From: Desulfarculus sp.
GTDB taxonomy: Bacteria > Desulfobacterota > Desulfarculia > Desulfarculales > Desulfarculaceae
Assembly: GCA_016218705.1 (NCBI GenBank)
Contig: JACRDC010000113.1
Span: forward strand, 1-48,113
Length of the DNA stretch: 48,113 nucleotides
Reading direction: 5' to 3'
Shown here: positions 19,674 to 27,754 of the stretch, piece after piece
Numbering within the stretch: the stretch's first letter is position 1
How the letters are laid out: each line of letters opens with the position of its first letter
Notes under the pieces: model-generated
Told to the model about the DNA's origin: nothing
The model's database searches: none
Seen by the model: only the letters and a program-made list of their open reading frames with translations
Made by a program: the position numbers and the translations under genes

Positions 19674-19955
19674 CTAACTGGCCAGCGACTGGTCCCCTCC
19701 CTCTTCCTGCTGGCGATAATACTCGCCTAGGACCTTCTCCTCGATCAATCGCCTAGTTTCGCTGTTCAAGGGATGGGCGGTGTCCTGATAGGTGCCGTCC
19801 TTGCGGCGCTTGCTGGGCATGGCCACGAACAGGCCCTTGTGCCCCATGATGACCTTCAGGTCCCGCACCAAAAAACAGCTATCCAGGGTGATGGTGGCGT
19901 ATGCCTTGAGTCTGTCCTCGTCAACGGGAAAGACCCTGACCTCGGTGACATCCAT
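19674..19955 (-). CDS. spoVG: SpoVG-family RNA/DNA-binding regulator
   Basis: A 93-residue protein with the full SpoVG fold. It starts MDVTEVRVFPVDEDRLKAYA and contains CFLVRDLKVIMGHKGLFVAMPSKR and a DTAHPLNSETRRLIEEKVL segment. SpoVG proteins are small nucleic-acid-binding regulators present also in non-sporulating bacteria. The ATG at 19955 has GAGGGGG upstream; the longer frame upstream overlaps ispE and is a shadow. It lies 23 bases after ispE, the conserved ispE-spoVG pairing, and before tRNA-Gln and prs. Confidence 0.95.
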   Translation of the reverse strand: MDVTEVRVFPVDEDRLKAYATITLDSCFLVRDLKVIMGHKGLFVAMPSKRRKDGTYQDTAHPLNSETRRLIEEKVLGEYYRQQEEGGDQSLAS

Positions 19956-19978
19956 GATCGCCCCCTCACCAGGCCCCT

Positions 19979-20821
19979 CTAGGCCCCGATACCCCGGCAG
20001 GACCGCACCCACCAGTTGTTCATGCCAGCCAGGCGCCGGGCGGCGTGCTCGGCGGCCCGGGCCTCGGCAAACACGCCGAAGACCGTGGGTCCGCTGCCGG
20101 ACATCAACGCCCCCCAAGCCCCCTCCTCCAACAAGGCCTTTTTGATCCTGGCCAATTCTGGATGGGCCCTTGCGGTCACCAACTCCAGGTCGTTGACCAG
20201 CACCTCGGCCAAGGGAAGGGTGCGGCTTAGAGAGCGATTTATTCTATGGCGCCCGTGCGTTTTTGTCCATGCCAAATCAAATTGGCCATATACCCAGGCC
20301 GTGGAGACCGCCAGGCCAGGGTTTACCAGCACGTAGTCCAGCAAGGGGTAGCCGGGCCAGGGCTCGACCAACTCGCCCACGCCGCTGCACAGGGCCGTGA
20401 CCCGGCCCAGGAAAAAGGGCACGTCGGCGCCCAGGCCCCGGGCCAGGTCCCACAGGGCCGTGGGCGTCAGCGGCTGGCCGTGCAGGCGGTTAAGCCCCAG
20501 CAGGGCGGCGGCGGCGTCCGAGGAGCCGCCTCCCAGGCCGGCGGCCACCGGCACCCGCTTGACCAGATGCAGGCGGGCGCGGGGCGGCAACCCCGCGGCC
20601 GAAAAAAAGGCCCGCGCCGCCCGGGTCACCAGATTATTTTCCACCAGGGCCGGGTCGTCGCAAGAAAACTCCAGCCCATCGGCCTGATCGCTGAGCATCA
20701 GCTCGTCGCCCAGGCTCAGGGGCTGCATCAGGGTAACCAACTCATGGTAGCCGTCGGGCCGGCGGCCCAGGACCTTCAGGTGAAGGTTGACCTTGGCCGG
20801 GGCTGTCAGGGTAAGTTCCAT
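19979..20821 (-). CDS. ispE: 4-diphosphocytidyl-2-C-methyl-D-erythritol kinase
   Basis: A 280-residue GHMP kinase of the MEP isoprenoid pathway. It begins LTAPAKVNLHLKVLGRRPDGYHEL and has the ATP-binding PVAAGLGGGSSDAAAALLGLN near residues 91-111. The C-terminal GHMP motif MSGSGPTVFGVF is near residue 240. No ribosome binding site precedes the ATG; instead TATATAAT lies 6 bases before it, suggesting a leaderless or nearly leaderless message. It begins the ispE-spoVG-tRNA-prs-rplY-pth run. Confidence 0.96.
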   Translation of the reverse strand: MELTLTAPAKVNLHLKVLGRRPDGYHELVTLMQPLSLGDELMLSDQADGLEFSCDDPALVENNLVTRAARAFFSAAGLPPRARLHLVKRVPVAAGLGGGSSDAAAALLGLNRLHGQPLTPTALWDLARGLGADVPFFLGRVTALCSGVGELVEPWPGYPLLDYVLVNPGLAVSTAWVYGQFDLAWTKTHGRHRINRSLSRTLPLAEVLVNDLELVTARAHPELARIKKALLEEGAWGALMSGSGPTVFGVFAEARAAEHAARRLAGMNNWWVRSCRGIGA

Positions 20822-20826
20822 GGCTG

Positions 20827-20837
20827 ATTATATACCA
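20827..20837 (-). promoter_or_regulatory. Extended -10 promoter at the ispE start codon
   Basis: On the minus strand TGG-TATATAAT ends 5 bases before the ATG at 20821. The TG plus TATATA pattern is an extended -10 and needs no -35. Initiation would fall within a base or two of the ATG. Confidence 0.5.
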
Positions 20838-21196
20838 AACCCGCGCCCCGGCGGCCGGCGGTCTCGGCATTTTCGAAAAGTTCAGGCGGGGCCGGTAGCC
20901 GCGGCGAGCATAAACGGATCGGCCGCGGCCCTCGCCGGGGCCTGGGCCACGGGCTCCCGTGGAGGGGTTTCGCCATTAAGACGGGCGGGGGTCGAGTGCC
21001 TCGACTCCCAATGCGGGTCGGGAGACGCTCTACCCTGACCAACCCCGTCGGCTCCCGTACAGACCTTGTTGAACATACAAGGGGCGGGGTTTATCCCCGC
21101 CCGGTTTTATCACCTCGCAGCCCCTAAACGGGAGTTCACAGGGCCGGCCTGGGCGGCAACGCCCCCCGACCCGTTTATGCCAACCCAGGCGCTGGG
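20838..21196. other. Intergenic region between ispE and htrA with repeat fragments
   Basis: No gene is seen. It holds a GCCGCGGCGAGCATAAACGG unit (about 20897-20916), an inverted related unit near 21165, an AAGACGGGCGGGGGTC fragment near 20978 and the GC hairpin at 21082-21102. Confidence 0.5.
21082..21102. repeat. GC hairpin repeat, copy 2 (inverted orientation)
   Basis: GGGCGGGG-TTTAT-CCCCGCCC. The loop is the reverse complement of that in copy 1 at 8402-8422. Confidence 0.75.
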
Positions 21197-22675
21197 CTAT
21201 TTTTCGGCGGCGGCCTTGATCACCACGAAGATGGTGCCGTCCTTGCGCTGCACCAGGAGCAACAGGCCCTCGCCGGGCTTGAGCTTGCCGGCCAGGGCGC
21301 CGAACTGCTCCAGGCTGGTGACGGGCTTGTGGGCCGCCTCCAGGATGACGTCGCCGCGCTTGAGCCCGGCCTCCTCGGCCGGGCCGCCGGGCTCCACGCC
21401 GGTGATGACCAGGCCCTTCTTGCCGGGGATGCCCAGTTGCTTGGCCAGGTCGGGGGTAAGCGGTTGCAGGGCCAGGCCCAGGGTGCCCTGCTCGGGGGCC
21501 TCGGCCTTGGCCTCGGGGGCTTCGTCCTTGAGCTCGCCCACCACGGCGGTGAGGTTGCGGGGCTTGCCCTCCCTGAGCACCTTGACCTTGGCCTCCTGGC
21601 CCACGGGCACCTCGGCCACCAGGCGGGGCAGGGAGTGCCAGTCCTTGAGCGGCTTGCCGTTGAACTCCACGATGACGTCGCCGCGCTCGATGCCGGCCTT
21701 GTCGGCCGGGCCGCCCTTGACCACGTCGGCCACCAGCACGCCCTCGGCGCTCTCCAGCTTGAACTTGTCGGCCAACTCCTTGGTCACCTGCTGGATGTAG
21801 ACCCCCAGCCAGCCGCGCACCACCTTGCCCTTGTTGCGCAGTTGCTGCATGACGTCGCGGGCCAGGTTGACCGGGATGGCGAAGCCGATGCCCTGGCCCT
21901 GGGCCACGATGGCGGTGTTGATGCCCACCACCTCGCCCCTGAGGTTGATGAGCGGGCCGCCGGAGTTGCCAGGGTTGATGCTGGCGTCGGTCTGCAAAAA
22001 GTCGTCATAGGGGCCGGCCCCGATGATGCGCCCCTTGGCGCTGATGATGCCGGCGGTGACGGTGTTCTCCAGGCCGAAGGGGTTGCCCACGGCCAGCACC
22101 CAGTCGCCCACGCGCACGCTCTCCGAGTCGCCCAGGGGCAGATGGGGCAGCTCGCGGGTGGCCTTGATCTTTATCAGGGCCAGGTCGGTCTTCTTGTCGC
22201 GGCCCACGATCTCGGCCTTGATCTCCTCGCCGCCCTTCAGCGCCACGGTGATTTCATCGGCCTCGGCCACCACGTGGTTGTTGGTCAGCACGAAGCCGGC
22301 CGGGTCCACGATGACGCCGGAGCCCAGGGAGCGCTGCTTGAACTCCTTGGGCATCTGGTTGCCGGGACCGCCGGGGCCGAAGAAGCGCTTGAAGAACTCG
22401 TGCAGGTCGGGCATTTCTTCCTGGGGACCGCCGTTGGGGCCGCTCTCGGGGCCGCCCCGGGGGCCACGGCCATGGAACTGGAAGAAGTCGGGCACGGCCG
22501 GGCGTTTGACGGTCTTGACCGTGCGGATGTTGACCACCGCCGGCGATACCTGCACGGCCAGGTCGGCGAAGCTGTCGGGCCGGGCCTGGGCCGTGGCCGT
22601 GGCCGCCAAGAGGCACAGCGCCGCCAGCAGGGCCAACAAGGCGGCTGGGGCGGTGGGGCGTTTATGGTGGTTCAT
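21197..22675 (-). CDS. HtrA/DegP-type periplasmic serine protease (Do family)
   Basis: A 492-residue protease and chaperone for misfolded envelope proteins. A signal peptide (about 1-31, ending ATATAQA) is followed by a trypsin-like domain with catalytic H134 (TNNHVVAEAD), D164 (KKTDLALIKI) and S238 (NPGNSGGPL). Two PDZ domains lie at about 280-375 and 395-485. A Gly/Pro-rich insert with many Phe residues (about 60-105, like the LA loop of DegP) lies before the catalytic His. The ATG at 22675 has GGAGAGGAT upstream. DegP, DegQ and MucD cannot be told apart by eye. The DUF1844 gene lies 68 bases upstream. Confidence 0.95.
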   Translation of the reverse strand: MNHHKRPTAPAALLALLAALCLLAATATAQARPDSFADLAVQVSPAVVNIRTVKTVKRPAVPDFFQFHGRGPRGGPESGPNGGPQEEMPDLHEFFKRFFGPGGPGNQMPKEFKQRSLGSGVIVDPAGFVLTNNHVVAEADEITVALKGGEEIKAEIVGRDKKTDLALIKIKATRELPHLPLGDSESVRVGDWVLAVGNPFGLENTVTAGIISAKGRIIGAGPYDDFLQTDASINPGNSGGPLINLRGEVVGINTAIVAQGQGIGFAIPVNLARDVMQQLRNKGKVVRGWLGVYIQQVTKELADKFKLESAEGVLVADVVKGGPADKAGIERGDVIVEFNGKPLKDWHSLPRLVAEVPVGQEAKVKVLREGKPRNLTAVVGELKDEAPEAKAEAPEQGTLGLALQPLTPDLAKQLGIPGKKGLVITGVEPGGPAEEAGLKRGDVILEAAHKPVTSLEQFGALAGKLKPGEGLLLLVQRKDGTIFVVIKAAAEK

Positions 22676-22743
22676 GGGTCCATCCTCTCCGGTGGATGAC
22701 GTTTTCCGCCCCGCCGGCGGAGGGCCGCGCGGGGGCGGGAGGG

Positions 22744-23148
22744 CTAGCGGTTGGCCTGCACGAAGGCCAGGCGCAGCTCGGTCAGCGCGCCCTCGATGAG
22801 CCGGTGCTCGTCCTCGGTCAGGTTGCCCTTGGTCTTTTCCTTGAGCATGCCGATGGTGTCTATGGTGTGCCGGGCCAGGGCCAGTTCCTGGCGGGGCTGG
22901 CCGCTGGCCGGGTCGGGGATGTGCCCCAGGTGCATCATGGCCGCGTGGCTCAAGGAGATGATAAGCCCGCTGAAGTCCACGGGCGGCAGTTGCTCGAAGC
23001 GCGGGGCCTCCCGCCGGGGCTCTTCCTGGGCCTCGGCCTGGGGTTTATCGGCGGCCTGGGGCTGGGGCTCCTCCTCCTGGCGGGTGGAGCCGTCGTCGCT
23101 GAAGATGCGGCGGTCCTTGACGGTGAAACCCTGGTCCTCTTGGCTCAT
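22744..23148 (-). CDS. DUF1844 family protein
   Basis: A 134-residue soluble protein. A charged N-terminal half rich in Gln, Glu and Pro (about 18-50) is followed by the DUF1844 core PPVDFSGLIISLSHAAMMHLG. The C-terminal helices carry the conserved ELALARHTIDTIGMLKEKTKGNLT and EDEHRLIEGALTELRLAFV. The family is common in deltaproteobacteria and acidobacteria and has no known function. The ATG at 23148 has GGGAGAG upstream. It is probably co-transcribed with the htrA gene, which lies 68 bases downstream. Confidence 0.9.
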   Translation of the reverse strand: MSQEDQGFTVKDRRIFSDDGSTRQEEEPQPQAADKPQAEAQEEPRREAPRFEQLPPVDFSGLIISLSHAAMMHLGHIPDPASGQPRQELALARHTIDTIGMLKEKTKGNLTEDEHRLIEGALTELRLAFVQANR

Positions 23149-23241
23149 GGACAACTCTCCCGGCACGGTGAATACGGGTGCGGTGGCCTGGTTAAATATT
23201 ACACCACAACTATAAGTATTTGCCCGCCGGCCCGCAAGCGG

Positions 23242-23278
23242 CCCAGGCCCGGCCTCCACGAGGGAGACCGGGCCTGGG
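23242..23278 (-). terminator. Hairpin downstream of serA
   Basis: CCCAGGCCCGG (23242-23252) pairs with CCGGGCCTGGG (23268-23278), with an inner CCTCC/GGAG extension. It lies 20 bases past the serA stop. There is no T-run, so it may be Rho-assisted or simply stabilise the 3' end. Confidence 0.55.
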
Positions 23279-23297
23279 ATTTGGGGCGGATTGAAGC

Positions 23298-24245
23298 TTA
23301 CTTGGCCGCGTTTACCGCGAAGTCGGCCACGCCGGTCTTGAGATACTTGCTCATCTGCTGGGCCACGGCCACGGCCACGTTGACCTGGGCCTCGTGGGTG
23401 TTGGCGCCCAGGTGGGGGGTGCAGACCACGTCGTCGGCGTACATGATGCGGCTGTCGGCGGGCAGGGGCTCCCTCTCGAAGACGTCCAGGGCCGCGCCGG
23501 CCAGCTTGCCCTTCTCCAGGGCGTCGCACAGGGCGGCCTCGTCCACGATGCCGCCACGGGCGCAATTGATGAGGTAGGCCCCGTCCTTCATCTTGGCGAT
23601 GTTGGCGGCGTTGAACAGCCCGGCGGTCTCCTTGGTCTTGGGCACGTGGATGGACAGGTAGTCGGAGCGGGCCAGGAGGTCCTCGAAGCTCACGGGCTCG
23701 GCGCCCCGGGCCTTGATCTCCTCGGCCTTGAAGTAGGGGTCATAGCCGATGACGTTCATCTTCACGCCATGGCCCAGCTCGGCCAGGATGCGGCCGATGT
23801 TGCCCATGCCCATGATGCCCAACGTCTTGCCCTTGAGCTCGCGGCCCCTAAGCTGCTTCTTCTCCCACTTGCCTTCCTTGATGCCGCGGTGGCCGCGGGC
23901 GATGTGGCGGGACAGGGCGAAGAGGTGGCCCATGGCCAACTCGGCGGCGGCGTTGCTGTTCTGGCCGGGGGTGTTCATGACAATGACGCCCTTGGCCGTG
24001 GCCGCGGGGATGTCCACGTTGTCCAGGCCGGTGCCGGCCCGGCCCACCACCTTGAGGCTGTCGGCGCTGTCCAACAGATCGGGCGTGACCTGGGTGGCCG
24101 AGCGGATCACCAGGCCGTGCACGCCCTTGATGGCGCTTTTAAGCTCCGAGGGGCTTAGGCCGGTCTTGACCTCCACCTCGAAGCCCTCGTCCTTGAATAT
24201 CTGGATCCCCTCCTGGGCCAGGGGGTCGGAGATTAGTATTTTCAT
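23298..24245 (-). CDS. serA: D-3-phosphoglycerate dehydrogenase-like 2-hydroxyacid dehydrogenase, short form
   Basis: A 315-residue NAD-dependent dehydrogenase. The nucleotide-binding GIMGMGNIGRILAELG, the substrate Arg in NCARGGIVDEAAL, Glu in DVFEREPLP and catalytic His in TPHLGANTHEAQVNVA are all present. The protein stops soon after the catalytic fold (DFAVNAAK), so it lacks the ASB and ACT regulatory domains of long SerA enzymes and should not be serine-inhibited through ACT. It starts one base after the aminotransferase stop, so the two form an operon that probably oxidises 3-phosphoglycerate and then transaminates the product. A different 2-hydroxyacid substrate cannot be excluded. Confidence 0.85.
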   Translation of the reverse strand: MKILISDPLAQEGIQIFKDEGFEVEVKTGLSPSELKSAIKGVHGLVIRSATQVTPDLLDSADSLKVVGRAGTGLDNVDIPAATAKGVIVMNTPGQNSNAAAELAMGHLFALSRHIARGHRGIKEGKWEKKQLRGRELKGKTLGIMGMGNIGRILAELGHGVKMNVIGYDPYFKAEEIKARGAEPVSFEDLLARSDYLSIHVPKTKETAGLFNAANIAKMKDGAYLINCARGGIVDEAALCDALEKGKLAGAALDVFEREPLPADSRIMYADDVVCTPHLGANTHEAQVNVAVAVAQQMSKYLKTGVADFAVNAAK

Positions 24246-24246
24246 C

Positions 24247-25386
24247 CTAGTTCTCCCCGAAGATTTTTTGGGCCGCCGCCACGCCCGAGCCCATCTCGAA
24301 GGCGTAGCCCAGGCCCTTCAAGGCCATCTCGATGGCGCTGATGGCCTGCAGGGTGTCGAACTCGTTGATGTAGCCCATGTGGGCCACGCGGAAGATCTTG
24401 CCCTTGGCCTGGTCCTGGCCGCCGGCGATGAAGATGCCGTACTTGTCCTTGAGCCACTTGACCACCTTCTGGCCGTCAATGTTCTCCGGGCAGGCCACGG
24501 CGGTCAGCGCCACCGAGGGGCGCTGCTGGGAGTACAGGTCCAGGCCCCAGGCCTTGACCGCCGCCTTGAAGGCCTTGGAGCGGATCACGGTCTCGGCGTA
24601 GACCTTGTCCATGCCCCACTCGTCGAGCATGGCGAAGATGTCCAAGAGGCCCATGAACAGGGTCACCGGGCTGGTGAAGGCGCCCTTGTTCTCGCCTTGG
24701 CTTTTCAGCTCCTTGGCCCAGGAGAAGTAGAACTTGGGGCACTTGGAGGTTTTCATCATTTCCAGGGCCTTGGGGCCGATGCTGGCGAAGGCCAGGCCCG
24801 GAGGCAGCATGAGCGCCTTCTGGGAGCCACTGAGCACCACGTCCAGGCCCCACTGGTCCACGGGTATGGGGTAGGCGCCCAGGGCGCTGACCGCGTCCAC
24901 CACCAAGACGGCGCCGGTGTTCTTGGTCACCTGGGCCAGTTCCTGTATGGGGTGGTCCACGCCGGTGGAGGTCTCCAGGGCCTGCACGTACACGGCCTTG
25001 ATGGAGGGGTCGTCCTTCAGGAGCTTGGCCACGTCGGCGGGATTGACCGCCTGGCCCCAGGGCACCATTATCTCCACGGGCGTACAGCCGTAGGCCTTGA
25101 GGATCAGGGCCCAGCGCTCGCCGAACTTGCCGCCGCTGACGGTGATGGCCTTGTCGCCGGGCGAAAGCAGGTTGGCCACCGAGCTCTCCATGGCGCCCGT
25201 GCCGCTGCTACAGAAGGTGAGGACCTCGTTCTGGGTCTGGAAGAGCTTCTTGAGGCCAGCGCGCACCTTGCCGATCACCTCTTGGAAGTCTGCCGAGCGG
25301 TGATGGATCAGGGGCTGGGCCATGGCCAGCAGCGTGCGGGGCGGCACCGGCGTGGGGCCGGGCGCCAACAGAGAGACCTTCTTCAT
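24247..25386 (-). CDS. Class V aminotransferase (serine/alanine-glyoxylate or phosphoserine aminotransferase-like)
   Basis: A 379-residue PLP enzyme of the small class V group that includes serine-pyruvate and alanine-glyoxylate aminotransferases. Visible elements are LAPGPTPVPPRTL at the N-terminus, the phosphate-binding SSGTGAMESSVAN (about 60-72), DAVSALGAYPIPVD with the cofactor Asp, and the Schiff-base lysine K190 in VLSGSQKALMLPPG. Because it is fused in an operon with serA, it most likely acts as the phosphoserine aminotransferase step, as related class V enzymes do in some archaea and Thermotogae. No classical serC is seen in the window. A role in glyoxylate or alanine metabolism is the alternative. 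Confidence 0.85.
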   Translation of the reverse strand: MKKVSLLAPGPTPVPPRTLLAMAQPLIHHRSADFQEVIGKVRAGLKKLFQTQNEVLTFCSSGTGAMESSVANLLSPGDKAITVSGGKFGERWALILKAYGCTPVEIMVPWGQAVNPADVAKLLKDDPSIKAVYVQALETSTGVDHPIQELAQVTKNTGAVLVVDAVSALGAYPIPVDQWGLDVVLSGSQKALMLPPGLAFASIGPKALEMMKTSKCPKFYFSWAKELKSQGENKGAFTSPVTLFMGLLDIFAMLDEWGMDKVYAETVIRSKAFKAAVKAWGLDLYSQQRPSVALTAVACPENIDGQKVVKWLKDKYGIFIAGGQDQAKGKIFRVAHMGYINEFDTLQAISAIEMALKGLGYAFEMGSGVAAAQKIFGEN

Positions 25387-25630
25387 TTTAGAGCGCTCCT
25401 TCTGATGATGGGGGACCCAAGACCGCCGACGGCGCCGTCTCCGGTCCCTTGGGCCCTATGGCAGGCGAGCTTGCCTTGCCTGCAACTAAAACGGCCCGCC
25501 AGGGGCGGGGCCGGGGTTAGCGTCTTCGCCGGGTTTCCCTTGTCTATGGCAAAAACCGCACATTGTCAAGGGCTTTGTGCGGGGCCGGCCGCCGGTGGCG
25601 GCCTTTATGACCCAGGCCTGGCGACAGCTC
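25387..25630. other. Gap between porin terminator and aminotransferase gene
   Basis: It contains the ribosome binding site (GGAGCGCTC) and presumably the promoter of the aminotransferase-serA operon. Several short GC stems such as GGCAGGCGAGCTTGCCTTGCC are present. No gene was found. Confidence 0.4.
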
Positions 25631-25668
25631 AAAAAATCGGCGGGCCGGAGACCAGCTCCGGCCCGCCG
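25631..25668 (-). terminator. Intrinsic terminator of the porin gene
   Basis: CGGCGGGCCGGAG (25638-25650) and CTCCGGCCCGCCG (25656-25668) form a perfect 13-bp stem with a 5-base loop. On the minus strand ATTTTTT follows. It lies 24 bases past the porin stop. Confidence 0.9.
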
Positions 25669-25691
25669 GGAAGACCTAAACGCTCAGGAGA

Positions 25692-26876
25692 CTAGAACAC
25701 GAACTGGAACTGGAGGCCACCGACCCACTCGGTGCCGAAGTCCTTGCCGTCCTTCACGTTGTCGCCATAGTTGTAGTAGGCGAACTCGGGATGGATCTTG
25801 AAGTTCTTGGTGACCTGGTAGGGCAGGGCCACGAAGTAGGCGGTGCGGGTGTAGTCGTCGTTCTTCCAGCCGGCGCCGCCCTTGCTGGTGGCCTGCTTCC
25901 AGGCGTCGTTGTTCAGCTTGTCAATACCGAAGCCAGCGGCGATCTCCCACACGGGCAGTATCTTGTACTCCAGGGAGATGAAGCCACCGGTCTGCTTGGT
26001 GTCCTCGATCTTGCCGTTGGTCTTGATGTAGGGCATGCTCTGGGGCAGGCTGCCCAGGGCGGCCAGACGGCCACCGCTCCACTCGGCGTCGTTGTTCTGG
26101 CCATAGTGGACCTCGGCCTTGGCCGTGAAGGGACCCATGGCGAACTTCACGGGCAGGATGACGATCCAGCTGGTGAAGGTGTCGTCGCCGCCGCCGGTGA
26201 CGCCCTCGCTCTTGAGCTGGGACCAACCGAAAGCGGGCTGGGTCAGGAAGCCGCCCGCCGTGAACTTGGCGGCCAGGTCAAAACGGGGCACGTTGGCATA
26301 GAGGTCCTGGCCCGAGGCCACGGTGGGGACCTTCTCGGCGCCAGGCTGCACCACGGCCAACTGCAAGCCGAACATGCCGGACTCCCACTGGAAGCCCGCC
26401 TGGGGGTTACGGCCGCCGTAGATGTAGCCCCAGTTGGTCAGGGTGTTCTTGTTGGCCTCGGTCTGGCCCAGGTACTGCTTGGGCGCAAAAGCGGTGTTGC
26501 CCAGCCAGTTGTCGGTCTGGCCGGCGTACAGCTTGCAGTTGCCAACCTTCCACCAGCCGTAGGCGAAGCGCAGGCCCACGGACTCCTGGTTGTTGATCAT
26601 GGACTTCAGGCTCAACTCCACCATGCCGCCGGTGCTCTTGTCGACGCTGGTGAAGGTGGCCCGCAGGTAGGAGGTGTTGCCCAAGTTGACGAAGGCGCTG
26701 GTCACGTCTTCTTTCTTGTTGTTGGTCAGTTCCTTGCTGTTCCTGTGGTAGCCGATGTCGGTGAGCATGCGGCCACCGACGGTGAAGCTGGGGCCAGGTT
26801 CCTCACCCGCCCAGGTGGGGGCGGTGAAGGCCACCAGGGCGGCCAGCGCCACCAGGATGACAAGTGTCTTCTTCAT
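25692..26876 (-). CDS. Outer-membrane porin-like protein
   Basis: A 394-residue exported protein. The signal peptide (MKKTLVILVALAALVAFTAP, cleavage near TWAG) is followed by an acidic, aromatic-rich sequence with alternating hydrophobic residues typical of beta-barrel strands. It ends in LQFQFVF, with the terminal Phe recognised by the outer-membrane assembly machinery. The low Cys content and repeated GW/GF turns fit a trimeric-porin-like barrel. The gene is monocistronic, with a long (about 200 base) upstream leader and a strong terminator, as expected for an abundant protein. The substrate is unknown. Confidence 0.85.
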   Translation of the reverse strand: MKKTLVILVALAALVAFTAPTWAGEEPGPSFTVGGRMLTDIGYHRNSKELTNNKKEDVTSAFVNLGNTSYLRATFTSVDKSTGGMVELSLKSMINNQESVGLRFAYGWWKVGNCKLYAGQTDNWLGNTAFAPKQYLGQTEANKNTLTNWGYIYGGRNPQAGFQWESGMFGLQLAVVQPGAEKVPTVASGQDLYANVPRFDLAAKFTAGGFLTQPAFGWSQLKSEGVTGGGDDTFTSWIVILPVKFAMGPFTAKAEVHYGQNNDAEWSGGRLAALGSLPQSMPYIKTNGKIEDTKQTGGFISLEYKILPVWEIAAGFGIDKLNNDAWKQATSKGGAGWKNDDYTRTAYFVALPYQVTKNFKIHPEFAYYNYGDNVKDGKDFGTEWVGGLQFQFVF

Positions 26877-27169
26877 GATTTACCCTCTTCTCCTTTTTGA
26901 CGTTTGCCCGCCGGCCCGCATGGGCCGGCACCCTTGTCTCCACCAGCCAGGAAGCATACCCCAGATAGACTACCTGGCCGGTCCGGCACCCCACCCATGG
27001 GGCGCCTACCCCGGGTAGCGCCTGGCCGGGCCCACGCCCGGCCCAGGAACACCACCCAAAATTAGACAGATTTTAGCACCAAAATAAACTTTGGTGAAAC
27101 TTTTTTCTTGGTCCTGTTTGTTACAACTCGGTGAATTACTGGTGATTCCCCCATGGGCGCGCTGGTGTT
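26877..27169. other. Porin upstream region with AT-rich inverted repeat
   Basis: No gene is seen. CACCAAA (27077-27083) and TTTGGTG (27090-27096) form a hairpin in an AT-rich patch. On the minus strand TAAAAT follows directly and could be a -10 box for the porin gene. On the plus strand the same hairpin is followed by six T residues. It may therefore act as operator, promoter element or terminator. Confidence 0.4.
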
Positions 27170-27682
27170 TCAGGCGGTCGGGGCCTGTGCGCCACGGCCG
27201 GCCAGGCGGCGCTTGAGCCGGCCCCAGGCCAGGCGGCCCAGGATGTACAGGCCGATGAAGGCCGGCGGCCAGCCCACGCCCAACTCCAGGCCCGGCAGGG
27301 CGATCACCAGGCCCTGGAAGCGGGCCTCCAACCAACCGGCGGCCAAAAAGGCCGGCCACAGCGAGGCCATGCCCATGGCGGCCTTGAGGAAGAAGCCGCG
27401 GCCAAAGGCCTCGTTGGCCAATTTATTCATGGCCTTGTAGGAGCTTTTGTCGCCCTGCTTGAGGGCCCGCAGGGAGTTGTCGTGCATGCGCCGGGTCTGG
27501 CCGTCCAGCTCCGCGAGGCTGGCGCGGTTGAGACGCTTGCCCAGGCGCAGGGTCAGCTCGCCCAGGGCCACGCAGGCCAGGGCCAGGACAGAGGTGCCCA
27601 GCCACCAGGCCCCCACCGGGCCGTCCAGCCAGCGGTAGGGCACGATGAGAATTGGGTCCAGGAAATGGTTGATCGCTTCCAC
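27170..27682 (-). CDS. Unknown membrane protein downstream of the TSUP exporter
   Basis: A 170-residue protein with three or four hydrophobic segments (about 25-43, 95-117, 120-133 and 135-152). A central cytoplasmic helical hairpin (about 44-92, LRLGKRLNRASLAELDGQTR) is rich in basic and polar residues. The pattern of a first helix, a charged helical hairpin and further helices is loosely reminiscent of small YidC-like/DUF106 membrane proteins, but the resemblance is only by eye. The start is GTG at 27682, without a strong ribosome binding site. It lies 72 bases after the TSUP gene and is probably in the same operon, with a GC hairpin between them. Confidence 0.65.
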   Translation of the reverse strand: MEAINHFLDPILIVPYRWLDGPVGAWWLGTSVLALACVALGELTLRLGKRLNRASLAELDGQTRRMHDNSLRALKQGDKSSYKAMNKLANEAFGRGFFLKAAMGMASLWPAFLAAGWLEARFQGLVIALPGLELGVGWPPAFIGLYILGRLAWGRLKRRLAGRGAQAPTA

Positions 27683-27710
27683 GGGCCGTGCCGCCGTATG
27701 GGGGAGGGCA

Positions 27711-27745
27711 GGCCCTCCCCCCGCCGGGGGGGCGGAGGGAGGGCC
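27711..27745 (-). terminator. GC hairpin after the TSUP gene
   Basis: GGCCCTCC (27711-27718) and GGAGGGCC (27738-27745) pair, with further inner C/G runs. It lies about 10 bases past the TSUP stop. Without a T-run it may only partly terminate or may protect the message end. Confidence 0.4.
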
Positions 27746-27754
27746 GGGGGGTGT

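Noticed and set aside
25440-25500. TGGCAGGCGAGCTTGC as a sigma-54 promoter
   Set aside because: The GG to GC spacing is one base too long, the -24 box is imperfect, and it points away from the genes on the minus strand.
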